From G963665925 sp963665925 (lineage in GTDB: Bacteria; Bacillota; Clostridia; Peptostreptococcales; Acidaminobacteraceae), in the NCBI GenBank assembly GCA_963665925.1, contig OY762511.1:4526001-4590000 (forward strand): a DNA stretch of 64,000 bases. Direction: 5' to 3'. The translations under genes were made by a program, and so were the position numbers. Position 1 is the stretch's first letter. The number at the start of each line of letters is the position of its first letter. The notes under the pieces are model-generated. The model did not search any database. It was not told the DNA's origin and worked only from the letters and a program-made list of their open reading frames with translations. Below, in pieces: positions 1 through 9,353 of this stretch.

Positions 1-356
1 TCCACGAGTACATAATCATGTGTTTCTTTAAGCGCGTCTGTCAGCTTGACCATCTGGTCAGGCGACACAGCGTCCTTATCTTTTGTCTGTGCTGCAGGAA
101 GGAGATACAGTCCCTCAAAGCGCTTGTCTTTGATGAGCGCCTGCTTCATTCTGCAGGTTTCATTCACAACATCTACAATGTCATAAACAATTCTGTTTTC
201 AAGACCAAGAACAACATCGAGGTTTCTCAGTCCGATATCTGCGTCAATTACAACGACTTTTTTTCCAAGTTTAGCAAGACCGGCACCGATATTCGCTGTT
301 GTTGTTGTTTTACCAACTCCGCCCTTGCCAGACGTAATTACTATGACTTCACCCAT
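1..356 (-). CDS. minD: Septum site-determining ATPase MinD (partial, C-terminus beyond window)
   Basis: MinD is the membrane-cycling ATPase that recruits MinC and keeps the division septum at mid-cell. The first 118 codons are present; the rest lies beyond the left edge. The protein starts MGEVIVITSGKGGVGKTTTT, which carries the deviant Walker A motif of the ParA/MinD family near residues 10-18, followed by an IDADIGLRNLD switch segment. The start is fixed by an AGGAGG site a few bases upstream of the ATG. It follows minC closely and is the last visible gene of the shape/division operon. The truncation is only a window-edge effect. Confidence 0.95.
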   Translation of the reverse strand, partial: MGEVIVITSGKGGVGKTTTTANIGAGLAKLGKKVVVIDADIGLRNLDVVLGLENRIVYDIVDVVNETCRMKQALIKDKRFEGLYLLPAAQTKDKDAVSPDQMVKLTDALKETHDYVLV

Positions 357-379
357 TTTATAGCCTCCTGTTCACTTTC

Positions 380-1024
380 TTATAAATACGGTTCAATCAT
401 GATATTTTTGTCTTTGACATAGGCGATTTCAGGACTTGTCGGTCCATTAGCCTCCTCGTCAGGTGACCTTGTTATCAATGACCCTATTCGAAGCTGAGTC
501 GGCTGAAGCCTTTGTGCAACGACCCAAGCACTTTCGTTCCCATCAGCACCTGCATGTGCAACGCCACGCAAACTGCCAAACACCGCAATGTTTCCATATG
601 CTATGACTTCCGCGCCTGGATTGACATCTCCCAGAACGACAACGTTGCCTTCAAACTCTATACTTCTGCCAGACCGGAGTGTACCCCTGACAAACTTAGT
701 CAGGCCTTCCTCCAGACCTTCAAACATCTCAGGCTCAAGCAATTTCTTCTTCGGTTCTTCCCGTTTGGGTTGGATGTACGGTCGCATTGATGTTACCAGC
801 ATGCCGAAATCCCTGCTGAATATTTCAGCCAGTGCAGATTCTTCGCTGCGTTGGAGCTCCCTGCCTTCCGTTCCTATGACCTTGGCGCCCTTGAAAAAAT
901 TGTTTGATGTTTTCAACTTGGCGTCAAGCGCCCCAATGATGTCTTCAAAATTGACGGCTTCATCCATTTGAACAATGATGCCCTTTTTAGTTCCCTTGAA
1001 TTCTATCAAATTATTCAGCCCCAC
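380..1024 (-). CDS. minC: Septum site-determining protein MinC
   Basis: MinC inhibits FtsZ ring assembly away from mid-cell and works with MinD. The 214-residue length is normal for the family. The N-terminal half (about residues 1-100) is the FtsZ-interacting domain. The C-terminal half (about 110-214) is the beta-helical MinC_C domain, recognisable from its repeated glycines (GRSIEFEGNVVVLGDVNPGA, then GNIAVFGSLRGVAHAG). It lies between the PBP2 gene and minD in the usual clostridial order. No MinE gene is visible, although the operon continues past the window edge. Confidence 0.93.
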   Translation of the reverse strand: MGLNNLIEFKGTKKGIIVQMDEAVNFEDIIGALDAKLKTSNNFFKGAKVIGTEGRELQRSEESALAEIFSRDFGMLVTSMRPYIQPKREEPKKKLLEPEMFEGLEEGLTKFVRGTLRSGRSIEFEGNVVVLGDVNPGAEVIAYGNIAVFGSLRGVAHAGADGNESAWVVAQRLQPTQLRIGSLITRSPDEEANGPTSPEIAYVKDKNIMIEPYL

Positions 1025-1130
1025 GCTATAACCCCCAAGCAGTCTACTTGTTGATGCTATTTCCGTGCATTTTGAAATATTCCTTCTTCTATTATATATT
1101 GAAAAGCAACTTTTTCAAAAGGCAAAATAT

Positions 1131-4019
1131 TTAGTCCGTGACATTTTCTTCTTCAGGCTCAGGCTTTATACCAAAATACGCTGCGTAAACGTCTCTGACA
1201 ATCGGCGAGGCGTACCCGCCGTGACCACCTTGAGGAATCATACTCACAACAGCTATCTCAGGGTCTTCATAAGGTCCAAACGATACAAACCAGGAGTAGT
1301 TGTCATATGATTCCCGGTAGCTGTCTATGTCCTCGTCTTCGAGCACTTTGGCACTCATGTCCTTTATGGCTTGTCTAAGCGCGCTGGAGTAATCCAAATA
1401 GCCTTGACGGATTAAGAGATTGATTTTTTTCTCAATCCGGTCTATCTCCTCCTGATCCGGTAATTGTCGCTTGCGCTTTTCCAAATCCGCGATTTCATCA
1501 TTACGCATAATCAGGATATCTCGTGCTGTCGCTTCAACCTGATTAAAATCAAGTGTTGAATCAAAGTTATGAATGTTATCTCTTAGGTATTTCACTTCAT
1601 CTGCTGGTGGAATCAGACCTTCCTTCTCAGCTGTACCGGTTTTTGCCGCTACAGTGATCGGGAACTCCTGAAAGAGCTTGGCTGTACCGGAGTCCTCTTG
1701 GGTAGCGCGCAGCATGCCTTTTCTCAAATGATACAGAACATTGTCCACCGTCTTGCCTTCGTTCATCCCTTCATTGGTAACATCCTTGTTCTTGTCGTTA
1801 GCAAGGCCATCTACATCCTTAACGAGGGACAGTTCATACAGATAACCGTCGTTGGCAACAGTAGCTATGTATCTAGCCATTTGAAGAAGTGTATACTGAT
1901 GCGCCCCCTGTCCAATGGACAGATTGAGCGTATCACCCGCAAACCATTCCATCTGATTGAAATAGGAATATTTGATGATATCAGCAAGACCCTCGGCAAT
2001 TTCATAGGAACCGACGCCCATATTTTTAAGTCGGGTAATGATGGCGCCTCTTGAAGGGTTCTCCTCTGACCATGAAACGATTGTACTGATAAGCTCTTCC
2101 TTTTCACGGTCTGTGTCTATATACTCCGCTGAGAAATAATCCCCGACTATTTTTTCAAGTTTTCGCTTCAGGGCGGATTCCAGCTGTTTCTTCTTCTTTT
2201 CCGGATCCGGGATACCTGGATTGCTTTCGTAAATTTCCACGCCACTCGGTTCATCAAGACCCAGTTTCTTCGAGTGCTCAAGGAGCAGCTCCGTATTCAT
2301 TTCAAACCCGAGCGGTCTGTCCTTGGACCAGTCATAACCCATGGAAACATCGAAGAAGTAGTAGTTGCACGAAACCTCAATTGCCTTGTATAAGTCTACA
2401 AGACCGTGTTTTGCCCGGTATTGATTCCACAGCCAGCATCCAAAAGAGTGTCCGCCAATTTCAATAAACCCATCGTCATAGAGCTTCGTTTCCGGATCGA
2501 GTCCCTGGAGCATTGCCGCAAATCCTGTTACCATTTTATAAGTCGAGCCCGGCTGCACGGCAGTGAGTGCCGCCAAATTATAGAGCGGACGCGGCGCAAG
2601 GGGATTCCTCGGGTTTTCAGGCTGCAGGCTGGCCCAGTCTTTCGCACTGATTCCAGTTGCAAACAGATTTACGTCATAGTCGGGATAACTGGCAACCGCC
2701 AGCACTTCACCACTTCGCACATCAACGACGACAACGGCACCTGTCTGTGCGTGCGGGAATGATTCCTTGTACTTATAATTCCCCCATTCACTCTCATAGG
2801 TCCCGCCTTCCTGAATTTTCTGAAGGCCATAGGCCAGATACTGCTCGACCTTTTTCTGCAGCTCAATATCGATGGTCAGACGCACATTCTTTCCTGAAAT
2901 CGCATCTTTTGGCTTCTTGTCGCTCTCGAGCCAATTCAGCTCACTGGTTGGAACCTCACGAACGAGTTTGCCCAGAGCATCTACCTCTATGTACTTCCAG
3001 CCGTCCTTACCTGTAAGGTCCAGCTCATAGCTGCCTTCTATACCAACTTTACCAATAATCTGGTTTCTATCGTAGCCATATGTGGTAATATACTTGTCAA
3101 TTTCATCCTGCTGAGCGATTTTCCCCATGTAGCCAAGCACATGAGATGCCGTCGCACCATATGGATAATATCGTTTCGGATCTATGTCCACGCTCACCCC
3201 TGGCAAGTCCATTGACATTTCACTGATGAGCACAGCGACTTCCTCGTCAATATCCTTGGCTATGGTAATGGGAACATACTTCCTATAACCGAGTACCTTG
3301 AAATCATGCTTTAGGGAAAGAATCTTAAAGGCGTCTTCATCCGAAATCGCATCCCCTATACCAAATTCCTTTTTACTGCGAATCGACTCGAACGCCGTCT
3401 TTGCATCGATATCATAATCGAGGCCGTAGAGATCTAAAAACCGTTCCTTGTCAATTTCCGAATAGAACTTCATTTTCGTCTGTGAGAACGGCAGATAAAC
3501 ACCTTTCAGCTTTAATATCTTTTGTGCTTCTTCATCGGTCAGAATAACAGAAACCTGCTCTCGCCTTCGTATTTCATCAAAGAGATCTTCAGCGTCTGTA
3601 TATCCCTCATAACCATTCGACACAAGCCAGTCGTCAATATTCTTATCAAAGGAGAAGTAATACTGCCCATTCTCAATTCGAATCGGAAACTCTATATGTG
3701 ACTGGTCATACTTGTCCAGAATGTCCATGACACGCACCGCTACTGTATTAAACTCTTCAGAGGACAAGGTACTGCCGCTGACATTGATTGTAAAGCTCGG
3801 AAGATTTCCCGCCAGCAATACGCCATTTCGATCAACAATTTCGCCTCGTTTTGCAACAACCGAAATCTGCTTCAGGCGCTTATTCACCGACATTTCCCGG
3901 TATTCCTCGCCATCTGTGATGGTCAGAACAGCCAGGCGGATGACCATAATTACAAAGATCACTGAAAACGCAATAATGGTCTGTATTCTTCTGTCTTTCA
4001 ATTTTTTTATGATTTCCAT
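1131..4019 (-). CDS. mrdA: Penicillin-binding protein 2, class B transpeptidase (long form)
   Basis: This is the peptidoglycan D,D-transpeptidase of the elongation (Rod) machinery. Residues about 12-32 form one membrane anchor, followed by the pedestal domain and the transpeptidase domain. The three catalytic motifs are visible: S492-T-Y-K with the nucleophilic serine, S550-C-N, and K793-T-G. At 962 residues it is much longer than the 600-700 residues usual for PBP2. Extra lysine/glutamate-rich segments lie between the SCN and KTG motifs (roughly residues 600-680) and after KTG (roughly 800-900). It sits directly downstream of mreBCD, which fits a MreBCD-PBP2 complex. The gene could be called pbpA or mrdA; the family assignment is firm. 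Confidence 0.93.
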   Translation of the reverse strand: MEIIKKLKDRRIQTIIAFSVIFVIMVIRLAVLTITDGEEYREMSVNKRLKQISVVAKRGEIVDRNGVLLAGNLPSFTINVSGSTLSSEEFNTVAVRVMDILDKYDQSHIEFPIRIENGQYYFSFDKNIDDWLVSNGYEGYTDAEDLFDEIRRREQVSVILTDEEAQKILKLKGVYLPFSQTKMKFYSEIDKERFLDLYGLDYDIDAKTAFESIRSKKEFGIGDAISDEDAFKILSLKHDFKVLGYRKYVPITIAKDIDEEVAVLISEMSMDLPGVSVDIDPKRYYPYGATASHVLGYMGKIAQQDEIDKYITTYGYDRNQIIGKVGIEGSYELDLTGKDGWKYIEVDALGKLVREVPTSELNWLESDKKPKDAISGKNVRLTIDIELQKKVEQYLAYGLQKIQEGGTYESEWGNYKYKESFPHAQTGAVVVVDVRSGEVLAVASYPDYDVNLFATGISAKDWASLQPENPRNPLAPRPLYNLAALTAVQPGSTYKMVTGFAAMLQGLDPETKLYDDGFIEIGGHSFGCWLWNQYRAKHGLVDLYKAIEVSCNYYFFDVSMGYDWSKDRPLGFEMNTELLLEHSKKLGLDEPSGVEIYESNPGIPDPEKKKKQLESALKRKLEKIVGDYFSAEYIDTDREKEELISTIVSWSEENPSRGAIITRLKNMGVGSYEIAEGLADIIKYSYFNQMEWFAGDTLNLSIGQGAHQYTLLQMARYIATVANDGYLYELSLVKDVDGLANDKNKDVTNEGMNEGKTVDNVLYHLRKGMLRATQEDSGTAKLFQEFPITVAAKTGTAEKEGLIPPADEVKYLRDNIHNFDSTLDFNQVEATARDILIMRNDEIADLEKRKRQLPDQEEIDRIEKKINLLIRQGYLDYSSALRQAIKDMSAKVLEDEDIDSYRESYDNYSWFVSFGPYEDPEIAVVSMIPQGGHGGYASPIVRDVYAAYFGIKPEPEEENVTD

Positions 4020-4033
4020 GACCGCCTCTTTCG

Positions 4034-4519
4034 CTATCTCAGACCGTATCCATAGAGCCGCTTGAGCACATTTCCATAGATCAGAATACTGATGATGCCA
4101 TTCAGGAATGTTTCAAGAATGAGCACACTCGGAATTAGGCTTCTGTCAACGCCAGAGCTCAAGATATACATGATGCCCAACCACATGAGATGATATGAAA
4201 GTGTTGAAACACTTGTAATGACAAAGGGTGTTAGGATATTGTCCTTGAAGAGCGATTCCTCAAATGAACCAATGATCCAAGCAACAATGACATAAATCAT
4301 CAGGTTGATGAAGAGCACCTTGCTTAAGAACAGGTCCTGGAAGACGCCTGTAAACAGTGCCATGTACAGTCCTTCACGCTTACCGTAGAGCGCGCCAAAA
4401 ACAACTACAAGAATCAGAGAAGTGTTTGGCAGGACCCCATTTATTCTGAACATCTGAAACCAGGTCGTCTGCAGTATGAAATTGATAATCGCTATAAGAA
4501 ATATGTATCGTGTCTTCAT
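4034..4519 (-). CDS. mreD: Rod shape-determining protein MreD
   Basis: MreD is a small integral membrane protein of the cell-elongation complex. The 161-residue product is almost entirely hydrophobic, with about five predicted membrane segments, and starts MKTRYIFLIAIINFILQTTW, which resembles other Firmicute MreD proteins. Sequence conservation in this family is low, so the call leans on position: it follows mreC by 14 bases and precedes the PBP2 gene by 14 bases on the same strand. Confidence 0.88.
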   Translation of the reverse strand: MKTRYIFLIAIINFILQTTWFQMFRINGVLPNTSLILVVVFGALYGKREGLYMALFTGVFQDLFLSKVLFINLMIYVIVAWIIGSFEESLFKDNILTPFVITSVSTLSYHLMWLGIMYILSSGVDRSLIPSVLILETFLNGIISILIYGNVLKRLYGYGLR

Positions 4520-4533
4520 TCAATCCCCCGCAT

Positions 4534-5373
4534 TCATTCGCCATTTATGCCAGATGCAGGAATGACAAGAACCTTATTCAGTCTCTTGAAATTTACAGAA
4601 GGTGCCACAACAACCTCTTTAAGCAAGTCATTTTCGTCTATGATTATTTCTGCGATTTCGCCAATGAGTATGCCTTTTGGGTAAAGTCCGACACCCGAAG
4701 TCATAATCTTGTCTCCAATAGCCACTTCAGCCTGAGGGTCAAACAACTTTCCTCTGATTACAGAGTCAACACTGCCTGTGATCAGTCCATCAAAATCTTC
4801 ATCTACACGTCTCATTTCAAAGCCAATAGAACTGTTATTGTCAATAATCGATATGACCTTCGCCCAATTGTCGCCGACTTCATATACAAGTCCGATGAGT
4901 CCGTCCCCATTCATCACGGTTGAATTTTTTGTTACACCATCAGAAAGTCCTGCATCGATAACAAACATGTTGTACCAGTTCCCCGTATCTTTAGCAATGA
5001 CACTGCTCGACACGTAGTTTTCGATGCGCATCCTGTCGACAAAGTTGAGCGAATCCTTCAACTCTCTCAGTTCAGCCAACTCTTTGCTGTCAAGGGTATA
5101 TTCCATGAGTTCCGATTTGAGGAGCTCATTTTCAGCCTTGAGGGATGCGTTTTCTTCCTTGATGTTCCAAACCTCCAAAACGGGCATAACACGTTCCGAT
5201 ACGGCATTTCCGATTTTCGAAAAGCCTTTGTTGATTGGCGAAAGCACGTCCCCAGTCAACTTCTCCACATATGTGATATTGGAACGTCCACCCATAGTAA
5301 TACCCATGATTGTAAGAAGCAGTATACCCAAAACAACGATCAGCCATTTTTTCCATCTACCGTCGTAATTCAT
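4534..5373 (-). CDS. mreC: Rod shape-determining protein MreC
   Basis: MreC links the cytoplasmic MreB filament to the periplasmic wall enzymes and activates PBP2. The 279-residue protein has one N-terminal membrane segment (about residues 10-28), a predicted coiled coil (about 65-115) and a C-terminal beta-rich domain with the family pattern NGDGLIGLVYEVGDNWAKV and MTSGVGLYPKGILIG. It lies between mreB and mreD, and all genes in this block run in the same direction. Confidence 0.93.
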   Translation of the reverse strand: MNYDGRWKKWLIVVLGILLLTIMGITMGGRSNITYVEKLTGDVLSPINKGFSKIGNAVSERVMPVLEVWNIKEENASLKAENELLKSELMEYTLDSKELAELRELKDSLNFVDRMRIENYVSSSVIAKDTGNWYNMFVIDAGLSDGVTKNSTVMNGDGLIGLVYEVGDNWAKVISIIDNNSSIGFEMRRVDEDFDGLITGSVDSVIRGKLFDPQAEVAIGDKIMTSGVGLYPKGILIGEIAEIIIDENDLLKEVVVAPSVNFKRLNKVLVIPASGINGE

Positions 5374-5416
5374 GGTGCCTCCAATATATTCACCTTGTTA
5401 ATGCCTGTTATATAAT

Positions 5417-6451
5417 CTATCTGATTCTCTTTGGTGAAAGAAATACACTCTTCAAAATATCATAGTTTTCAAGCGCGATACCTGTACCATGCGCAACACA
5501 GTCAAGCGGTTCCTCCGCTACACGTACCGGCATGCCCGTCTCACGGTTGATAAGCGTATCAAGCCCATCAAGCAGCGCGCCGCCGCCCGTTAGCACGATT
5601 CCCTGCATCATGATATCCGATGCAAGTTCAGGAGGTGTCTTCTCAAGTGTCGTCTTAATGCCTTCAACGATTGAGTTGATTGGTTCGGAGAGTGCGCCTA
5701 AAATTTCTCCTGATCGTACCGACTGCGTCTTCGGAAGACCTGTCAGCAGATTTCGACCTGTGATGTCGAGTGTTGTCTCCATCTTTTTAGGCCATGCTGA
5801 TCCAATGTTTATTTTGATTTCCTCCGCAGTACGCTCGCCGATTGTAAGGCTATACTCTTTTCTGATGTGGTGAATGATCGCCTCGTCCATTTCGTCCCCG
5901 CCAACACGGATTGATCTGGATACAACAATACCACCTAGGGAAATAACAGCGATTTCTGTCGTTCCACCGCCAACATCTACAACCATGCTACCTGTAGCTT
6001 CCGCAACCGGAAGTCCTGCACCAATTGCTGCCGCCATAGGCTCTTCAATCAGAAGGGCATCCTTTGCACCTGCTGAAAGTGCAGCCTCAATAACTGCTCT
6101 CTTTTCAACTTCTGTCACACCAGACGGCACACCAACCACGACCCTTGGCGCAAAGAAGATTGAACGCTTAGGATACGCCTGCTGGAAAAAGTGCTTCATC
6201 ATTTTTTGCGTAATGTCAAAATCAGCAATAACACCATCACGCAGGGGTCTGATAGCAACAACATTCCCCGGCGTACGGCCGATCATACGCTTTGCTTCAA
6301 GACCTACAGCAAGAACTTCACCCGTATCCTGCTGAATTGCCACTACCGAAGGCTCACGCACAACGATACCCCTGTTCTTAATATTAACCAGAGTATTGGC
6401 AGTGCCTAAGTCAATACCCATATCTTTCGTAAAAAATTTAATAAAACTCAC
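5417..6451 (-). CDS. mreB: Rod shape-determining protein MreB (actin homologue)
   Basis: MreB is the bacterial actin that guides lateral wall synthesis. The 344-residue length is standard. Actin-fold motifs are visible: phosphate-1 loop DLGTANTLV near residues 15-23, phosphate-2 motif VVDVGGGTTEIAVIS near 158-172, and adenosine motif GIVLTGGGALLDGL near 285-298. It is followed by mreC in the same direction. A GGGG-type ribosome binding site precedes the ATG. Confidence 0.97.
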   Translation of the reverse strand: MSFIKFFTKDMGIDLGTANTLVNIKNRGIVVREPSVVAIQQDTGEVLAVGLEAKRMIGRTPGNVVAIRPLRDGVIADFDITQKMMKHFFQQAYPKRSIFFAPRVVVGVPSGVTEVEKRAVIEAALSAGAKDALLIEEPMAAAIGAGLPVAEATGSMVVDVGGGTTEIAVISLGGIVVSRSIRVGGDEMDEAIIHHIRKEYSLTIGERTAEEIKINIGSAWPKKMETTLDITGRNLLTGLPKTQSVRSGEILGALSEPINSIVEGIKTTLEKTPPELASDIMMQGIVLTGGGALLDGLDTLINRETGMPVRVAEEPLDCVAHGTGIALENYDILKSVFLSPKRIR

Positions 6452-6469
6452 AAATGTTCCCCTTTCAAG

Positions 6470-7174
6470 TCACATGTCATCGTGGGCTTTCATGCTGTAC
6501 CATCTGCCCTTACCGATTATAACGTGATCTAAAACCTTTATGCCAAGAAGCAACCCGCTTTCCGATAATCGTTTTGTAATGTCCTTATCCTCGCGCGACG
6601 GCTCCGGATTGCCCGAAGGGTGATTATGTATAAGGATTATCGACGCTGCACTGCGCTTTATCGCTGATGAAAACACCTCTCTCGGGTGCACAATAGATGC
6701 GCTCAGACTCCCGATTGATATGGTTTCATGTGCAATGACTTCATTTTTCGTATTCAAGAAACAGACTCTGAACTCTTCACGTTTCAAATGCCGCATTTCC
6801 GGCATCAAGATCTCTGCAATACACTCAGGAGAAGTCACCCGCATTTTCGACTCAAATCCGCCTGAATAAATGCGTTTTCCGAGCTCAACAGCTGCCAGGA
6901 GCTGACACGTCTTGGAAGGGCCCACTCCATGGACCTGCATGACTTCTTGCGGCGTACAGCCTGCTAGAAACTTTGCACCCTGACTTTCGTCCAGACAGAG
7001 TATTCTATTTGCCAGGTCCAGTGCTGAACCATCGCCGCTTCCAGTTTGAATGATGACAGCAATCAGCTCAGAGGTTGTCAGATTTTCAGCGCCCTTTTCA
7101 AGCAGCCGCTCTCTGGGCTTTTCCGATTTTGGCATGTCTTTGATACGTAAAGTCTGTTTCATAATTTGATTCAC
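6470..7174 (-). CDS. radC: RadC family JAB/MPN-domain protein
   Basis: The 234-residue protein has an N-terminal helix-hairpin-helix region (about residues 20-100) and a C-terminal JAB1/MPN metal-binding domain (about 110-230). The metal-binding signature is HNHPSGNPEPSREDKDIT near residue 180. RadC was named for a repair phenotype that was later disputed, and its molecular function is still unsettled. The gene sits between maf and mreB, as in many Firmicutes. Confidence 0.93.
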   Translation of the reverse strand: MNQIMKQTLRIKDMPKSEKPRERLLEKGAENLTTSELIAVIIQTGSGDGSALDLANRILCLDESQGAKFLAGCTPQEVMQVHGVGPSKTCQLLAAVELGKRIYSGGFESKMRVTSPECIAEILMPEMRHLKREEFRVCFLNTKNEVIAHETISIGSLSASIVHPREVFSSAIKRSAASIILIHNHPSGNPEPSREDKDITKRLSESGLLLGIKVLDHVIIGKGRWYSMKAHDDM

Positions 7175-7188
7175 CTCAAGATTCGTCT

Positions 7189-7767
7189 TTAGATGAACCG
7201 CATGTTAAAATGTTTCTCTAAAATAGTTTCCAGCTTGCTTACAGGCAGACCGACAACATTGAAGAAATCACCGCGAATCCACTCAACAAGTGTCATGCCC
7301 TTTTCCTGTATGGCATAGGCACCTGCTTTTCCAAATGCTTCACCACTGGCAACATACTTGTCAATTTTGTCTTCACTGAGCACCTTAAATTTGACATCTG
7401 TACATTCATAGTCAACAATCTTGGTGTTCGTACCGGCTTCAATGACGGCTATTCCCGTGTAAACCTGATGCAGGGATCCGCTGAGCGCACTCAGCATGGA
7501 TTTTGCATCCGCTTCGCCTTCTGGTTTTCCCATCACCTTGCCCGAATAAACAATTGTATCGGCTGCGATGATCAGTGTCCCCAGCTCATAACGCTTTGCG
7601 ACATCGAGTCCCTTTTGAAGGGCCAGTCCCATGGCAATTTGCTCCGGCGTTTCATTGTCGTGAACACGTTCATCTATATCACTTGCATCTACAGTAAACT
7701 TCACCCCGACACGTTCAAGCAGTTCTTTTCGCCTAGGTGAATTGGATGCTAGAACAATTCTTGTCAT
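7189..7767 (-). CDS. maf: Maf family nucleoside triphosphate pyrophosphatase
   Basis: Maf proteins hydrolyse non-canonical or unneeded nucleoside triphosphates (dTTP, UTP and modified pyrimidines) to monophosphates. The 192-residue product begins MTRIVLASNSPRRKELLERV, containing the family SxSPRRxELL signature, and later has IIAADTIV and GKPEGEADAKSML motifs. It lies nine bases downstream of the small membrane-protein gene and upstream of radC, within the cell-shape operon. Confidence 0.94.
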   Translation of the reverse strand: MTRIVLASNSPRRKELLERVGVKFTVDASDIDERVHDNETPEQIAMGLALQKGLDVAKRYELGTLIIAADTIVYSGKVMGKPEGEADAKSMLSALSGSLHQVYTGIAVIEAGTNTKIVDYECTDVKFKVLSEDKIDKYVASGEAFGKAGAYAIQEKGMTLVEWIRGDFFNVVGLPVSKLETILEKHFNMRFI

Positions 7768-7775
7768 ACTGCCTC

Positions 7776-8021
7776 CTATAATCTTTTGAATATGAGAAGA
7801 GATATGATCAGCCCAAGAATTGCCGCCAAATTGATTTGCATTTTAAATCCGATGACAAGTTTCAATACGCTTAAGTCTATGGTTACCGGATCGAAGCCAA
7901 TGCCTCTTCCATAAGACAGGATTGGAACATACGCACTGAACACATCTCCAATAATGCCTCCGATAACGAGACCAACAAGCATAACGAGCAGAAAACTGAG
8001 CGTATAGCTAGCTTTTCGCAT
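7776..8021 (-). CDS. Small membrane protein, DUF4321-like, first gene of the shape operon
   Basis: The 81-residue protein has two membrane segments (about residues 5-27 and 60-78) around a short outer loop, and resembles the DUF4321 proteins often found next to maf in Clostridia. A longer reading from 8060 is possible, but the ATG at 8019-8021 is chosen because AAAGGAGG lies just upstream and the extended -10 element at 8041-8049 would place the transcript start downstream of the longer start. The function is unknown. Confidence 0.75.
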   Translation of the reverse strand: MRKASYTLSFLLVMLVGLVIGGIIGDVFSAYVPILSYGRGIGFDPVTIDLSVLKLVIGFKMQINLAAILGLIISLLIFKRL

Positions 8022-8040
8022 GCGGTCCTCCTTTGGGTCA

Positions 8041-8049
8041 ATTATACCA
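8041..8049 (-). promoter_or_regulatory. Extended -10 promoter of the maf-mre-min operon
   Basis: On the minus strand the sequence reads TGGTATAAT, a perfect -10 box with the TGn extension; the -35 region (TGGAAT at correct spacing) is weak. Transcription would start near 8034, leaving a very short leader before AAAGGAGG and the ATG at 8021. Confidence 0.6.
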
Positions 8050-8260
8050 TTTGTTTCCATTTAATTCCATTTTCATTTCCTGTTTCTTGAGATGACTGGA
8101 TTATAGAAACATTCCTCCCAGTCTCAACTTTAAGTTTAGCATGGGGTGTGTTCATATACAAGTTTTAATCGGGTTACAATTTAGGTATTTCAATCCTTTC
8201 CAACCATTTTCGTAAATACCCTATCGGGGATGCAGGACTCAATACCCAATACACATAAAA
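8050..8260. other. Intergenic region between rnfB and the shape operon
   Basis: This stretch is AT-rich and has no open reading frame with a ribosome binding site on either strand. Apart from the promoter on its left and the hairpin on its right, I see nothing in it. Confidence 0.5.
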
Positions 8261-8286
8261 ACTCCCATATCATACGACATGGGAGT
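8261..8286 (-). terminator. Intrinsic terminator of the rnf operon
   Basis: An 8-base-pair stem, ACTCCCAT/ATGGGAGT, with a 10-base loop is followed on the minus strand by a run of Ts. It lies about 70 bases after the rnfB stop codon. Confidence 0.8.
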
Positions 8287-8356
8287 TTCTGAAGGCATAA
8301 TGCCTATAACCGTTCTATTCATTTGATTTCACTACAGTTGTGTAAAGTAATTTAAA

Positions 8357-9340
8357 CTACTTCATCACAATTGCGTCTTTTGGACACTTCTGCTCACACG
8401 CGCCACAGCCGATACATTTTTCAGGATCGATCTTATGAACGCTTTTCAGTTCGCCTTCAATTGCGTCAACAGGGCAAACCTTCGCGCACAGTGTACATCC
8501 TACGCATTTTTCATCGATGACTTCAGCTGTTTTGCGCGCATCGAAGTCAGCCCAGATTGCTTTTGTCGGACACTTCTCTGCACAGACCATACAACCCGTA
8601 CACTTGTCATAATCAATGACTGCCACATTGTCAACAACGTGAATTGCATCAAACGGACAGCTTCTTTCACAGATGCCACATGCGATACAAGCTACGCTGC
8701 AGTTTTTCTTAACATGACCACCACGCTCTTTGTTGTTACAATCAACAACAACAAGCTGCGAATATGGCACCAATGAAATGACATTTTTCGGACATGCTTC
8801 GATACACTTGTTACATGCTGTACATTTGTCTTCGTCTACCACTGCAACGCCGTCAGCATTGACATGAATGGCGTCGAAAGGACATACGCGCTCACAGGTT
8901 CCAAGACCCATACAGCCAAAGGTACACGCCTTTGGACCGCCAGCAAGCTGCGATGCAGCAAGACAGTCCTCAAGACCATTGTAATCGTACTTGTCCTGAC
9001 ATTTATCGGATGTGCCATTACAAAGAACACGCGCAACCATCTTAGTTGAATCCCCGGCATCAAGACCCATGATTGCAGCAACTGCGTTGGCACAATCCGG
9101 ACCGCCAACAGGACAGCCGTTCACAGGCGCTTCGCCTGCCACTACCGCATTTGCGAAACCGCCACAGCCTGGGTAACCACAGCCACCACAGTTGGCACCT
9201 GGAAGGGCGTCAAGAATCTGTGTCGCTCTTGGATCAACCTCAACTGCAAATTTTTGAGAAGCAAATGCCAGACCCGCTCCAAATAGTAGACCCAGGCCTC
9301 CAAGGCTGGCACCGGACCATAGAATACTGTTGAAATCCAT
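8357..9340 (-). CDS. rnfB: Rnf electron transport complex subunit B (polyferredoxin)
   Basis: RnfB accepts electrons from reduced ferredoxin for the Rnf complex, which drives ion export while reducing NAD. The 327-residue protein has an N-terminal membrane anchor (about residues 5-27), then a four-cysteine cluster starting GANCGGCGYPGCGG (C51, C54, C59, with C76 downstream). After it come six CxxCxxC...CP iron-sulfur motifs in the C-terminal part (about residues 140-327), for example CTACNKCIEACP and CIGCGACEQKCP. This is the multi-cluster type seen in clostridial and acetogen Rnf. It is the last gene of rnfCDGEAB and is followed by a terminator. Confidence 0.96.
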   Translation of the reverse strand: MDFNSILWSGASLGGLGLLFGAGLAFASQKFAVEVDPRATQILDALPGANCGGCGYPGCGGFANAVVAGEAPVNGCPVGGPDCANAVAAIMGLDAGDSTKMVARVLCNGTSDKCQDKYDYNGLEDCLAASQLAGGPKACTFGCMGLGTCERVCPFDAIHVNADGVAVVDEDKCTACNKCIEACPKNVISLVPYSQLVVVDCNNKERGGHVKKNCSVACIACGICERSCPFDAIHVVDNVAVIDYDKCTGCMVCAEKCPTKAIWADFDARKTAEVIDEKCVGCTLCAKVCPVDAIEGELKSVHKIDPEKCIGCGACEQKCPKDAIVMK

Positions 9341-9353
9341 ATCCTTACCCTCC

